Assembly (NCBI GenBank): GCA_016946835.1
Contig: JACVTC010000074.1
Coordinates: 122,501 to 186,500 of the forward strand
Reading direction: 5' to 3'
Source: Neocallimastix lanati (nom. inval.)
Taxonomy: Eukaryota; Neocallimastigomycota; Neocallimastigomycetes; Neocallimastigales; Neocallimastigaceae
Length of the DNA: 64,000 nucleotides
The position numbers and the translations under genes are program-made. The notes below the pieces were generated by a model. That model did not search any database. It saw only the letters and a program-made list of their open reading frames with translations, and was not told where the DNA came from. Shown one piece after another: positions 46,410 through 59,180 of this stretch (its first letter is position 1; the number at the start of each line of letters is the position of its first letter).

Positions 46410-49400
46410 AATGATAAAAAAATAGCTTCATTAAATAATTTACAAAATAATACTTTTACTAAGAATACTCCAATTGATAATAATTCCTTTAATGAAGAAT
46501 CTGAAGAATCTGATTTTAGTGACACAACTGAAAGTTAGGATGATATCATTATAAATGCTATAAAAAGAAAAATGAATGATAATAACAGCGAAAAAGAAGA
46601 AAATAATTCCAAGAAAGTACATAAAAGTTTAAAAGATAATCCACGTCCTTTCGCAACTCCTGCTTTAAGAAAGAAGAAAGAAAATGAGCTACATAATAAA
46701 CCCAATAAAGTTTATAAAAATCAAATACTTCCTTCAATTTTAACTCAACCAAATATTAACAAAGAAAAACAAAAAGAAAAGGAATTAAGAAATATGACAA
46801 GAGTAAGAGAAAGTAAAGAAGAAAACAACAATTATTCATCAAAAGGAAAGGAAAAAGTTGAATCTGAAGATATACTTGTAATCGATAATGAAATAGAAGA
46901 TCTAGAAATGAATAAAGATAATCAACAAAATAAAACTAATACTTTGGAAAAATTAATTTCAACAAAAACTAAAGAAACTAATAATGGAAATACTCAGTTA
47001 GTAAAAAGGAATATCAAAATGATGAATAATAAAGAACTTTACAATATTATGGATGATTTAAATAATCTTAAATCCAGTATTACGATAGGTCAACTCTTGA
47101 ATGCATGTCCGAAAATTCGTTCACAATTAACTCAAGGTTTAAAGTTAGAAAAATCTAAAATAATTGGAACTGTAGACAATGTAATAGCACGAACTTTATT
47201 AGTAAATAACTATGATCATAGCTACATAAGTAAAAGTACTGAAGTAGCCGAAGAAGACTTAGCAATGGTGGATGCAAGTGTTGACGGAGTACTAGGAAAA
47301 CTTTTAATTGATTCTTGTAGTAACCTAAGCATCGTTACTAAGCAGTATTTTGATAAATTACCTGGTGAATATGAAACAGTTGGAAAAAGTCGTGGAAGAA
47401 TCCAACTAGCAACACAAGATGAAGAATACTCGGAAGGAATTATTGTTCGATTACCAGTAAAAATTAATAATTATGAATTTAATGCGGACTGTAGAATTAT
47501 TGAGAAAGAAGACTCTTTTTATGATATGTTAATAAACTTTAAAACTCAAATCGATCATTGTTTATTTATTCATCCGACCTTAAACAGTTTATGTAAACTT
47601 TTGTCAGAAAGTGAATACGAAGAAATAGCTAAAATAAATAATCAATATTATGATGAAGAAAGTATAATTTGCACTATTAGAAAAGTTAAAGAAACGAATA
47701 ATGAAAATGAAATTATAAAGGAATTAACTCCAATGGAATTTATTGAGAGTGATGAATTTTTAAGTACCTTAAATAAAGATTATAAAGAACAAATTATTAA
47801 AATTCTCAAAGAAATGATTGACATAGTTGTTACTTCAACAGAAGAACTAACTCCTTTTAAACTTTCACCACATAAGATCCGTTTAAAAGCTAATGCAAAG
47901 CCAGTAAAATTAAGAAGTTATAGGTTAACTAAATTAAAATCAGATATCTTAAAAGAAGAACTTACAAAGCTTATTAAGAAAGGATTGATAGAACCATCCT
48001 GTTCAGAATGGTCATCTCCAGTAGTACTTATTCTAAAACAAAATGGAAAGTGGCGCTTGTGCATTGACTACCGAAAAGTCAATGATATGACAGAAAAAGA
48101 TTCTTATTCAGTTCCATATATAGATGAAATTTTTGATAGTCTCGGAGGAGCTAAAATATTTACAACTCTTGATTTATTTTCTGGTTTTCACCAAATCTTA
48201 ATGGATGAAGAAAGCGTTGAAGTAACCACTTTCACTACTAAGTTTGGAAATTATCAATTTAAGGTTATGCCTTTTGGACTTACTGGAGCTCCCTCAACCT
48301 TCCAAAGAGAAATGAATAAAATTTTATTCCCTTTTATTGGTGAATTTGTTTACGTATTTATTGATGATGTTTTGATCTATTCAAAAAGTATCGAAGAACA
48401 TTTAATTCATATTAAACAAGTATTAGAAGTATTTAAAGAAAACAAGTTAAAAATTAATATTGAAAAGTGCCATTTTCTTCAATCTGAAGTTGATGTACTA
48501 GGTCACAAACTTACTACTAAAGGATTAAGTCCCATGGAAAGTAAAATAACAGCTATTAAGAAGTGGGAAGCCCCTTCATCAATTCATGAATTAAGATCAT
48601 TTCTAGGAGCAATAGGATATTATCGTGACTTTATTCCTAAATATGCTCAAATTACCTCACCTTTATGTAAATTATTGAAAAAGAATACTAAATATGAATG
48701 GAATAAAGAACAACAAGAAAGCTTTGAACTCCTAAAAGAAAAATTAATCAATGCACCTATTCTAAAATTTCCGTCATTTGACAAACCTTTTATCATTAGA
48801 ACTGATGCTTCGTATAATGGAATTGGTGGAGTTCTTTTACAAAAAGAAGAAGAAACCGGTAAGGAGCATCCAATACATTTTATAAGTAGAAGTTTGAAGA
48901 AAGCTGAAAAGAATTATGGTATCACAGATTTGGAAGGAACCGCTTTGTTTTACTGTATGACTAAATTTAAATCTTATATTGAAGGAAATCCATTACCTAC
49001 AACTATTTACACAGATCATAAACCATTAGTTGGTTTATTTAAGAATAAAGAACCTTTGAATGCAAGGCAAACAAGATGGTGTCTAACCGCTAGTATGCTT
49101 GGAATTAATATAAAATATGAATCAGGCAAAAAGATTGTGTTAGCTGATGCTCTTTCAAGAATGAAAAGTAAGGAAGAGAGAAAGATATTATTAACAAAAA
49201 TTACTAATGGAAATAATGAAGAATTATTATCTAAAGTTATAAAGGAATTTATTAATGAAAAGTTTACTGTTATTGATGGTGAAGATTACTTTATCGACAA
49301 TGGAAATTATAGAAAATTAATAACGGATGAAAATAAAAGGTTTAAATTAATTTTAGAAGCTCATAATATTGGCCACGAAGGATATTACAAAACATATCAA

Positions 49401-50387
49401 AGACTTAAGAAAAACTTTTATTGGAATCATATGATTAAAGATATCAAAAGAATTGTTAGTAATTGTGAAAAATGCCAGTTAAATCGTCCTCAACCATATC
49501 CAGAACCAACCGAAAACCATCCAACTAAAGTGGAGGGTCCCTTTGTGCATTTAGGATTAGATATTATAGGACCGTTACCAAAAACAAGAAATAATAATCA
49601 ATATATTATAGTAACTGTTGATTACTTTACCAAATGGGTTGAAGCCGAACCCACTGAAAACATAACTTCCTCTGATATAATTAAATTTTTAATAAATGTT
49701 TTTACAAGACATGGTGTGCCTCAAGTTATTACCACTGATAATGGAGCCCAATTCACCTCTGACATGACAAAAATCTTTCTTGACCTTTATGACGTTTATG
49801 TAAAATTCATAGCTATTTATCACCCTGAATCCAATGGTCTTACTGAAAATCGAAACAAAGAAATTGGAAAATTACTTCGTTTATTAGGAAGGAAAAATCA
49901 AGATTGGGATGAAGTTTTACCTTCTGCTTTATGGGCACTTCGAACTACCAAAAATACAGCTACTGGACATTCTAGTTTTGAATTAGTATATGGAAGAGAA
50001 GACCAACAGCCTTATGATATAGCCATAAGAACAATTGAAAATGCAGGTAAATCATATGATGAAATTTTAATGGAAAAATTTGTTCGTCATTATCAATGGA
50101 CTAGAGAAGCATGCGAAAATGTGAAGAATGCTAACAAGTATTGGGCAACAAGACGAGAAGAACAAATAAGTATGAAAAAAGGAAAAGAATTAAAGGCTGG
50201 TGATCTTGTTCTTGTTAGAAACTTTAGCCGCACTAAGCTAGAACCATATTACAATGGACCATTTAAAATTTTAAAAATTCAATTCAACACGGCAACCCTA
50301 ATCGATCAGAAGACTGGAAAGCAACTCGATAGGAATGTTCACTTTAAAAATTTAGTAAAGTTTAACTCCGCTTACAGAGAAGCTTGA
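46383..50387 (+). CDS. pol: Gypsy Pol polyprotein (PR-RT-RNase H-integrase)
   Basis: Copies element RNA to DNA and integrates it. Residues are numbered from ATG 46572 (1271 residues), but the frame is open back to the frameshift site except for one TAG at 46536-46538, so pol is probably made as a Gag-Pol fusion. Protease LLIDSCSNLSIV (Asp247; Cys replaces the usual Gly); RT TTLDLFSGF (Asp534) and FIDD (Asp598-Asp599); RNase H IIRTDASYNGIGG (Asp745); integrase zinc module (H-x-H, NCEKC), then Asp997, Asp1056, Glu1092 with 35-residue D-E spacing; C-terminal GPF/Y module (YYNGPFKILKI). No chromodomain. PR-RT-RH-IN order is diagnostic of Ty3/gypsy. Confidence 0.92.
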
Positions 50388-50405
50388 GTCTTCGTCGGGG
50401 CATCT

Positions 50406-51234
50406 TGATAAGAATGTACTAAATAATGCATTCTTAATTAAATCTACGATTTATTTCTAATACATTATGTGTACATTATTATTTTTGTACTTTAATAAAT
50501 TTTTAAATCCAAAGATCAAAAATTAAATCAAAAATTATATTAAACTTTATATTTTTATATTAAATCTTATATTAATAGTAATATTTTTATATATTTAAAA
50601 CTTATATTAGCAATATTAATAATAAATCTTATTTTTTTTTTTTATATTAATAAGGAAAATTTGTATTAATAATATTTTTATATATTGATAATTAAAAATT
50701 TATATATTATATTTTAACTTTTATTATAAAATTTTATATCGAAATGTTTTATTTTATATTGAAAAATGTTTTATTTTATTAAAAACCTTTATATTAGAAT
50801 AGTATTTTTATTTTTATTTGAATATTTTAACAGATTGTAATAAAAATTATAGCCAATTAAATAAATTCTTATTAGTAATATTTTAGATATTTTAAAAAAA
50901 AAAAAAAAAAAAAAATGTTTTATTAATATTATAAATGTATTTTATTTATATTGTTATAATTAAATTTTATATAATTGATTATAAAACTCAATTTAAATTT
51001 AATAGTTTTTATAAAAAAAAAAAAAAAATAAATAAAATGTAATTTAGTGGCAAGAACAACTTTTATGCCTTGAAAAAAAGTATAAATAGTTGTAAATTTT
51101 GCTACCAATTTTTAAAAATCATCAAATAAAATCAAGTAAAATTAATAAAATAAATAAATAAAAAAAATAATAAATAAATAAATAAAATTTGTGTTTCTTA
51201 CTTTATTTTTATTTAATTCTCTAAAACCTTAACA
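50406..51234 (+). repeat. Putative gypsy 3' LTR
   Basis: TGATAAGAATGTACTAAAT (foldback closed by GCATTCTTAATTA) to CTAAAACCTTAACA, 829 bp, starting 18 bp after the pol stop. The preceding GTCGGGGCATCT is a weak polypurine tract. TATA-like GTATAAATAG near 51080. Homopolymer A runs at 50896-50915 and 51015-51028. Confidence 0.55.
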
Positions 51235-51240
51235 TTATAT

Positions 51241-51918
51241 TGTAAGAATATAGATTTATTTCTTATAAAATAATCTATCTTCTTATTTAATTAATTTATA
51301 TTTCATTTATATTTCAATATTTATTAACATGTAAAAAATAAATTAATTTATCCAAATTAATATATTGAAAAATAATGTAAACAAATTTGTTGTAATGTAT
51401 TAATTACTTAAAAATATTATTTATATTTTATTATTTCAATTAGTTGATAATTAATAAGATTTTAGTAATCGGTTAATTAATTTTTTCCCCAATATTATTA
51501 TGATTGGGTTTTTATTAATTAATACGATTATTAATATATTAGAATATTAATCGAAGTTATTCAGGTTTTTCTACTAATCTTTTCCTGAATATCAATTTGT
51601 TAAGATTAGATACCTTTATTTGATTTGTTAACTTTATCTTATCTATTTTATTTATTTAATAATTACATCTATTTAATAATTTCATCTATTAAAATAATTA
51701 TAAATAAAAAAGTATAAAAGAACTCAAATTTCTTTGATTAAAGAAATTAGAGTTATTATTATATAATGCTATATAATAAATTAAAAGAAATAAAGTCTTT
51801 TATTTATATCAATATTTAGTGTTTATAATAAACTCTATATAAAGTTAAGTATAAATTTTTATATCTTAAAATATTAATAATCTAGTTATAGTTAGTATAT
51901 TATAAATAGATTATTACA
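51241..51918 (+). repeat. Solo LTR, family A, short copy
   Basis: 678 bp, TGTAAGAATATAGATTTATT to GATTATTACA, perfect 5-bp duplication TATAT (51236-51240, 51919-51923). Divergent but covarying stems: TATTCAGG/CCTGAATA, CTAATCTT/AAGATTAG, and start hairpin CTCAAATTTCTTT/AAAGAAATTAGAG. Confidence 0.8.
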
Positions 51919-51924
51919 TATATA

Positions 51925-52394
51925 TGTAAGAAATTACTTATAAAATTAATTATAAATAATTTCTTAACTACAAATTAACATTAATTATTACTAACATTAA
52001 TTTGAGAAAATAAAATTAAATATAATTAAATAAATATAAAATTATATAAATAAATAATTATACTTAACTTAAATATAAGATAGAGTTTATTATAGAAAGT
52101 TTATAATAAACAATAACACAAAAGGAATAAAATACACAAATATTTATAAAATATGTTTTATTAAAAATGGTTTTGTTTATTAATTAATTATTTTATTTGA
52201 ATTATTATTTATTATAAAAATTCTAAAATAATAACTCTTGATTTCTCGAAGAGAACTCAAGAGAATCAAATATATATAAATTAATAATTAAATATTATTG
52301 GTTAAAATAAATACAATAATTTAATGTATTAAATTAATGTATTAAATAAGAAAGATAGATAAATTTTATAATAAATTTATCTAAGTTTCTTACA
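51925..52394 (-). repeat. Solo LTR, family H, copy 2
   Basis: 470 bp, nearly identical to the copies at 24752 and 55087, indicating recent activity. Flanks ATATA and TTGCT do not match. Confidence 0.8.
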
Positions 52395-52395
52395 T

Positions 52396-52809
52396 TGCTC
52401 CCTTTACTTAATGAATTTGTATAAATTCATTATCATAAAAGAAGTAGTAAGTTTAAAATAAAAATTATAATTAACCAAAAAAAATATAAAATTATATAAT
52501 TTATTGAAAGTTTTGCTAACCTTAACTTTTTTACATCTAGAGAAAAGATTAGCGGAAAAATTCTAGATGAATCAATATTAAGTAAAACCAATTAACTTGG
52601 GAAAACCTTAATATTGTTTTCTAACTAATATAAGTGAGTAAATAATTATAAATTAAATAAAATAAATATAATTACTAAGTGTATAAATAAATATAAAGTT
52701 AAATAAAATGACTATATTATTAAATGAATAAATAAATATTAAATTAAATAAATTATAATAACTAAGAAATGTAAATGAATTATTAATAAATTTATTTGTA
52801 TTTCTTACA
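52396..52809 (-). repeat. Short A-like LTR (family V)
   Basis: TGCTCCCTTTACTTAATG to TATTTCTTACA. Retains the reversed A block: GCTAACCTT with AAGATTAGC and CATCTAG with CTAGATG. A second start, TGCTCCTTTTCATTTGAAT, begins at 52811. Confidence 0.55.
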
Positions 52810-52810
52810 T

Positions 52811-53960
52811 TGCTCCTTTTCATTTGAATTGTTCAATGAAAGAAGAACAATTTAAGAAATAATAAATTAAGAAATATTAAAAAGAAATAAAATTTAAATA
52901 AAATTAAAATAAATATTTAATTGCAATTTCAATTTAAAAAATTGAAATTTAAATTTTGAATTAAAATTTATTTTAAATAAATAATTAAATGAACAATAAT
53001 TTATAAATTTATATTATATATTATATATATTTTGTATTAATAAATAAATAAATAATAATAATAATTAATTTTACAATATATATATATTGTATATTATTCA
53101 TTAAATGAATAAAAATAATAATAATAATTTGAATTTTAAATATAATTTTTCATATATATTAAATAAATAAATATTAATAATAATTAAATGAACAATAATT
53201 TATAAATTTATATTATATATTATATATATTTTGTATTAATAAATAAATAAATAATAATAATAATTAATTTTACAATATATATATATTGTATATTATTCAT
53301 TAAATGAATAAAAATAATAATAATAATTTGAATTTTAAATATAATTTTTCATATATATTAAATAAATAAATATTAATAATAATTTATAATTTTATATTAT
53401 ATTTATCTTTATATTATTCATTAGATGAATAAGTAAGTAAAAATTTAAATTATACATATGTATTATTTATTAAATAAATAAATAATAATATTTTATAATT
53501 TTTTTTTTTTATATTATATTTTATATGTATAATTATACAACAAATAAATAAATATAATTTATAATTTAATTATTACACAGTAAATAAATAAAAGTTCATA
53601 TTTTTAGTTTATTTACTTTTTATGATATTTATTTTTATTATTCAATAAACAAATGAATAATATTAATTTATAATTTTATATTATAAATATTATGTATATC
53701 TACTTAAATAAATAAATAATAATTTAAAATTTTATAATTTTTATATTATATTTTATTTATAATTTTTTTTAGTGTATAAGTTTATACACAAATATGAGAA
53801 TTACTCTCATAATATTACATGTAGAAATTAAATATATAATTAATAAATAATTATTTTATTATTTTATAATTATATATTAGTAAATAAATTAAATAATTAA
53901 ATTTTATAATTTTGTCAACAAATAAACCATAATAAATGGTTTAACAGAAAGCATTATCAT
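52811..53960. repeat. AT-rich segment with 199-bp tandem duplication
   Basis: 52981-53378 holds two almost identical 199-bp units (ATAATTAAATGAACAATAAT at 52981 and 53180) rich in AATAAATAAATA and palindromic ATATATAT runs. Otherwise only (AAAT)n-type simple sequence. Confidence 0.75.
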
Positions 53961-54258
53961 TCAATCTAAATTGAACGGCTTCTGCTATTGGTGTTAGTGT
54001 TACACCTGTTGACTATTCTACATGTTAAATTATTATTTATTTATAATTATTTTATTTATTTATTTATTTATTTATTACTTACTATTTGTTATTTATTTAT
54101 TTATTTATTATTTATTTATATTATCATTATTATAATTATTATTATATTATTATTATTATTAAAATTATTTATTATTTGAAATTATTTAATTATTAAAAAT
54201 AAAAATTTCAAATACTTATCTTTTTTAAATTATTTATTTATTTATTTATTTTATTTTG
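53961..54258. repeat. TTTA/TTA simple repeats
   Basis: After a short GC-richer stretch (GCTTCTGCTATTGGTGTTAG near 53979), the segment is mostly (TTTA)n and (TTA)n. The 63-codon open frame here is a by-product. Confidence 0.7.
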
Positions 54259-54500
54259 TTTATTTTTGTTTTCTTGTTTTTTATTTTTGTTTTGTTTTTG
54301 TTTTTGTTTTTTGTTTTTGTTTTTGTTTTTGTTTTGTTTTTGTTTTTGTTTTTGTTTTTGTTTTTGTTTTTGTTTTTGTTTTTGTTTTTGTTTTTGTTTT
54401 TGTTTTTGTTTTTGTTTTTGTTTTTGTTTTTGTTTTTGTTTTTGTTTTTGTTTTTGTTTTTGTTTTTGTTTTTGTTTTTGTTTTTGTTTTGTTTGTTTGT
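54259..54500. repeat. (TTTTTG)n microsatellite
   Basis: About 240 bp of the hexamer GTTTTT, perfect over some 180 bp, with 1-2 base variants at the ends. It produces long Phe/Leu/Val and Phe/Cys frames that are not genes. Confidence 0.95.
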
Positions 54501-55086
54501 TTGTTGCTTATTTTATTTCATTTTATTTTATTTTATTTTTTATTTTTTTTTTTTTTTTTTTTTTTTAATAAGAAAATATATATATATAATGTATATAATG
54601 TATATAATGTTATATATAAAAACAATTATATTAAAATATAAATATAATATTATAATAGATAAATATGTTATATAAAATAAAATAAAGCAAAATAGTTAGT
54701 ATTTAATATTGTTAATTTTTATGAAATTTATAAAGACTTATTTTTAAAAGTAAATAGGCAAAGTAAACAGAATAAGTGTTGTCATATTATTATAAAGTTA
54801 TAATGTTTAATATATATAATAATAAAGAATTGTTAGTCAATGTAATAATAAATTAAACAAAATAAATAATATATATATGACATAAACAAACATAAACAAT
54901 GAAAAGAAAAATAAAAAATAAACAAAAAAAAATTTATAAATTTAAATTGAGAGAAAGAAAAAATTTCGTAAATAATATAAAATGAATTTATTTAATTATT
55001 CCATTATAATTATAATTATTATTTTTTGTTATATTCATATTAAATTATTTATAAAATATTTTCTTCCTAAAAAGAAGAGTTATTAT
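54501..55086. other. AT-rich spacer
   Basis: T run at about 54542-54566, TATATAATG triplication near 54582-54612. No gene or complete repeat recognised. Confidence 0.5.
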
Positions 55087-55560
55087 TGTAAGAAAATACT
55101 TATAAAATTAATTATAAATAATTTCTTAAATACGAATTAACATTAATTATTACTAATTAACATTAATTTGAGAAAATAAAATTAAATATAATTAAATAAA
55201 TATAAAATAATATAAATAAATAATTATACTTAACTTAAATATAAGATAGAGTTTATTATAGAAAGTTTATAATAAACAATAACACAAAAGGAATAAAATA
55301 CACAAATATTTATAAAATATGTTTTATTAAAAATGGTTTTGTTTATTAATTAATTATTTTATTTGAATTATTATTTATTATAAAAATTCTAAAATAATAA
55401 CTCTTGATTTCTCGAAGAGAACTCAAGAGAATCAAATATATATAAATTAATAATTAAATATTATTGGTTAAAATAAATACAATAATTTAATGTATTAAAT
55501 TAATGTATTAAATAAGAAAGATAGATAAATTTTATAATAAATTTATCTAAGTTTCTTACA
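55087..55560 (-). repeat. Solo LTR, family H, copy 3
   Basis: TGTAAGAAAATACTTATAA to AGTTTCTTACA, 474 bp, nearly identical to copy 2. Inserted at the left edge of LTR-T. Confidence 0.8.
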
Positions 55561-55563
55561 ATA

Positions 55564-56029
55564 TGATACGTGACCACTATAAAAATGGTATTTAGGTAGA
55601 TTCTTTAGGTTAAAGAAATACTTAAATATTATTGGTCAATAATAATTTTATAATAATATATATAATTTTAGAATAATAATTATTAAACGGAGAATTCTTT
55701 TATTTATAAGTTTATACTTATGATAAATTAATTCACATAAATAGCTATTTTTATATTTTATTTTAGTATAGTTAAAAAGAGATATTATATATATTTGAGA
55801 TAATTAATTATAATATTTATATAAGAGAGTAATAATAATAATTGATGTAATAATTAATAATTAATAATAAATAAAGAGTACATTAAAAAGATATATTTAT
55901 TACTTTATTTTGTATTATTGTATGTGTTATTTCTATTTAATATTAGAATATATTATCTTGTCATAATTCCTTATTGTCATTGCCCATAAATAAATATTAA
56001 TTTAGATACATAAGTAAAATATCGTATAA
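55564..56029 (+). repeat. Solo LTR, family T, copy 2
   Basis: TGATACGTGACCACTATAAA to ATCGTATAA (mutated ATCGTATCA), 466 bp. Confidence 0.7.
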
Positions 56030-56033
56030 TATA

Positions 56034-56980
56034 TGGTAAAGAATGAATTAATAACCTTTATTTTATTATTAATAATTCTTTACTAAATTGTACTTTCCTA
56101 TATTCTTGATAACCTAAACTTAATTATAAAATTTAATTTATTTTGATATAAATTAATTTTAACTTGTAAATAATGTAAATCAATTTTAATTAATTACTTT
56201 ATTGTTATATTATTAAATATATTTATATATTAAAATACAATTGTAAATATTAAAATTATACTTTTAAGATACTAAATTATTAAAATTATTAATTAAATAT
56301 TATTATAAAAATTATTATAAACTATTAATATTATGAAATTATTAAAATTATTAAATATTATTATAAAAATTTATTTATTATAACTATTAAATATTATTAA
56401 TTAAATTTATTATTAAAAAATTATTATTAAAAATTATTAATTATTATAAAAATTTATTATTTAAATATTATCAAATTTATTAATTAAATATTATAAAAAT
56501 TTTATTTTATTTTTGAAAATAATTACAAGTATTATTTAAAATAATTAAAGATTATTAAATTTATTATATTAATCTTTAAAAACAATTTATTTAACTTAAA
56601 AATATCAAAGAAAATAGTAAAACTATTTTCTATATATTTATTTTATAATTATTTTTAATTAAATTATATTTGAATATTATATTATTATATTTATAAAAAT
56701 TAAAACAAAAATGAATTATTGATATAAAATTAATTCAATAATTCTATAAAATTTCTTAAATTATAAACAAATAATTATACTTTAAATTTATAAAACAATA
56801 TAAATATTGTAAATATTGCTTAAAAATTAAATATATGTACTTTAAAAAATAAATTTTATATTAATAAATAATAAATAACTTTTAATAAAAAGAATTTTTT
56901 TTTATATAAAATCAAAGCAGGGTAATACCCGTCCCCCCTGCTTGATTTTAAATCTATACGTGTCAACCCCGAGTCCACTA
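56034..56980 (+). repeat. Solo LTR, family G, copy 2
   Basis: TGGTAAAGAATGAATT to CGAGTCCACTA, 947 bp, perfect 4-bp duplication TATA (56030-56033, 56981-56984). GC-rich hairpin at about 56911-56951. Confidence 0.85.
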
Positions 56981-56984
56981 TATA

Positions 56985-57962
56985 TGTTAAAGAATGAATT
57001 AATAACATTTATTTTGTTATAAAATATTATTAATTATTCTTTAATTAAGTGTTCTTTCTTATATTCTTCATAACCTAAACCTCATTGTAAAAATAATTTA
57101 ATTTAATATAAATTAAATTTAACTTGTAAATAATATTAAATAAATTTTAATTAATTAATTTGTTGTATATTATTAAACATATGTATATATTAAAGTATTA
57201 TTGTAAATATTAATTATATACTTTTAAGATATTTTGAATTACTAAATTTATTAATTAAATATTATTATAAAATTATTATAAAATTATTAAAACTATTAAA
57301 TAAATATTATTATAAAATTATTATAAAATTATTAAAACTATTAATTAAATATTATTATAAAATTATTAAAACTATTAATTAAATATTATTATTAAATTAT
57401 TAAAATTATTAATTAAATATTATTATTAAAATTATTATAAAATTTACTATTAAAATTATTAATTAAATATTATAAAATTTTTATTTTATTTTTGAAAATA
57501 ATTACAAGTATTATTTAAAATAATTAAAGATTATTAAGTTTATTATATTAATCCTTAAAAACAATTTATTTAACTTAAAAATATCAAAGAAAATAGTAAA
57601 AACTATTTTCTATATATTTACTTTATAATTATTTCTAATTAAATTATATTTAAATATTATATTATTATATTTATAAAAATTAAAACAAAAATGAATTATT
57701 GATATAAAATTAATTCAATAATTCTATAAAATTACTTAAATTATAAACAAATAATTATACTTTAAATTTATAAAAAAATATAAATATTGTAAAAATTCTT
57801 AAAAATTAAATATGTACTTCAAAAATAAATTTTAATATTAATAAATAATAAATAAATTTTAATAAAAAGAAATTTTTTTTTATAATTTAAAATCAAAGCA
57901 GAGTAATACCCGTCCCCCCCTGCTTGATTTTAAATCTATACGTGCTAACCCCGAGTCTACCA
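56985..57962 (+). repeat. Solo LTR, family G, copy 3
   Basis: TGTTAAAGAATGAATT to CGAGTCTACCA, 978 bp; flanks TATA and TATT. It stands head to tail with copy 2 with only the 4-bp target between them. Confidence 0.8.
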
Positions 57963-57966
57963 TATT

Positions 57967-58435
57967 TGGTACGGGACGCCCTGATAATTATGAAATAAGC
58001 AATAAATATGAGAATAAAGTTATAAGATTAAATATTTGAATTTTTAAGAAATAAACAATTATAACCTTAAATTAGATAAAAAAGAATATAAAAAGATGTA
58101 AATAAGAAAATAATTATAAAAGGGAAGAGAGAGATCAGAAAGAAAAGAAAAAAAAATATAAATAGGACAAAAATATAAAAAATGTAGTGTAGAATGGAAA
58201 TATAATAAGAAATAAAAATATATAGTTAGTTAGATTATAATAAAAACGTAGTAATTAAAATAATGTATAATTAAATAATATAATAAATAAAAAAAATATT
58301 AATAAAATAATAATAAAAAAATATTTTAATAATAAATAAATAAAAGTTATTAATTTTTATGTTTATTCAATTTAGAATAATTTATCTTAACTAGAGTAGT
58401 GTCAAAAAAAGCCCAAGGTACAATAACACGTACTA
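57967..58435 (+). repeat. Solo LTR, family W
   Basis: 469 bp, TGGTACGGGACGCCC to ACACGTACTA, perfect 4-bp duplication TATT (57963-57966, 58436-58439). The right TATT shares its last T with the next element's TGATAAAAG. Confidence 0.7.
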
Positions 58436-58438
58436 TAT

Positions 58439-59180
58439 TGATAAAAGATGAAATTTATAATTTAAAATTATTTAATAAACTAAAATTAATAATTTATAAT
58501 AATAATTTAATAATAAAATCATAAATAATTATTATAAAAAGTTAGTATTTTCAAATAAAATTTTAAGATTAATAAAAGAACAATGTAAATTCAAATAATT
58601 AATGTAGAAATTAAATTTAAATAATTTTATTATGTAAAATATATTTTATTATATAAATATTTGTTATTATTTGATATAATTAGTAAATAGTTATTATATT
58701 TTAAAGACTTAAAACTAATTCTTTTTAAAAATAGAAAATTAGACTTTAAATAGAATTAAAATAGTAATACTTTTTATTTTTAGTATTTCTAAAAGATATA
58801 AATAGTAATTAAATTAGATAGTTAATTATATAGTTTAATCTTAACGAAAATTATAAAATCATGTAATAATTTTTATTTAAAAGAACAACATTTTTGTTAA
58901 CATTTTTGTTTATCAAAACTTGTTCAATAAATACTTATTTTATTTTTATTTTTATTTAAAATTTAAAAGTATTTATTTAATATTATAAATTTAAAACTTA
59001 ATAAAAATTAATATTTAAAAATTAAATAAAATTTACGTGTTAAAATAACTTTAGTATTTCTAATAAATCAATTTTAAAAAGTTTTATAATAAAACATATT
59101 TTAATTATCTTAAAATCTATCTCTTTGATAAAGAGTTATTAATAAACAAAAGTAAGTTATTAATAATTTCTTATTATTAT
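58439..59180 (+). repeat. LTR family E, interrupted copy
   Basis: TGATAAAAGATGAAATTT, close to 31120 onward for about 740 bp, then cut by LTR-F. Confidence 0.7.

Larger units (their letters stand above)
44198..51234 (+). mobile_element. Ty3/gypsy retrotransposon, nearly intact coding part
   Basis: Leader, gag, -1 frameshift site, pol (protease, RT, RNase H, integrase) and a 3' LTR-like region. The only defect seen in the coding part is one in-frame TAG at 46536-46538. The start is uncertain: no region before gag matches the 3' LTR by eye. TTAT lies at 44194-44197 (also the flank of LTR-B) and at 51235-51238, compatible with a 4-bp duplication and with insertion at the same tRNA-Gly site, but unproven. 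Confidence 0.75.

Noticed and set aside
46337-46752. Three minus-strand frames over the gag-pol junction
   Set aside because: Shadows of the gypsy gag-pol sequence; hydrophobic composition comes from reading AT-rich coding DNA backwards.
54256-54675. Long open frames of Phe/Leu and Phe/Cys over 54256-54675
   Set aside because: They are translations of the (TTTTTG)n array and have no protein-like composition.
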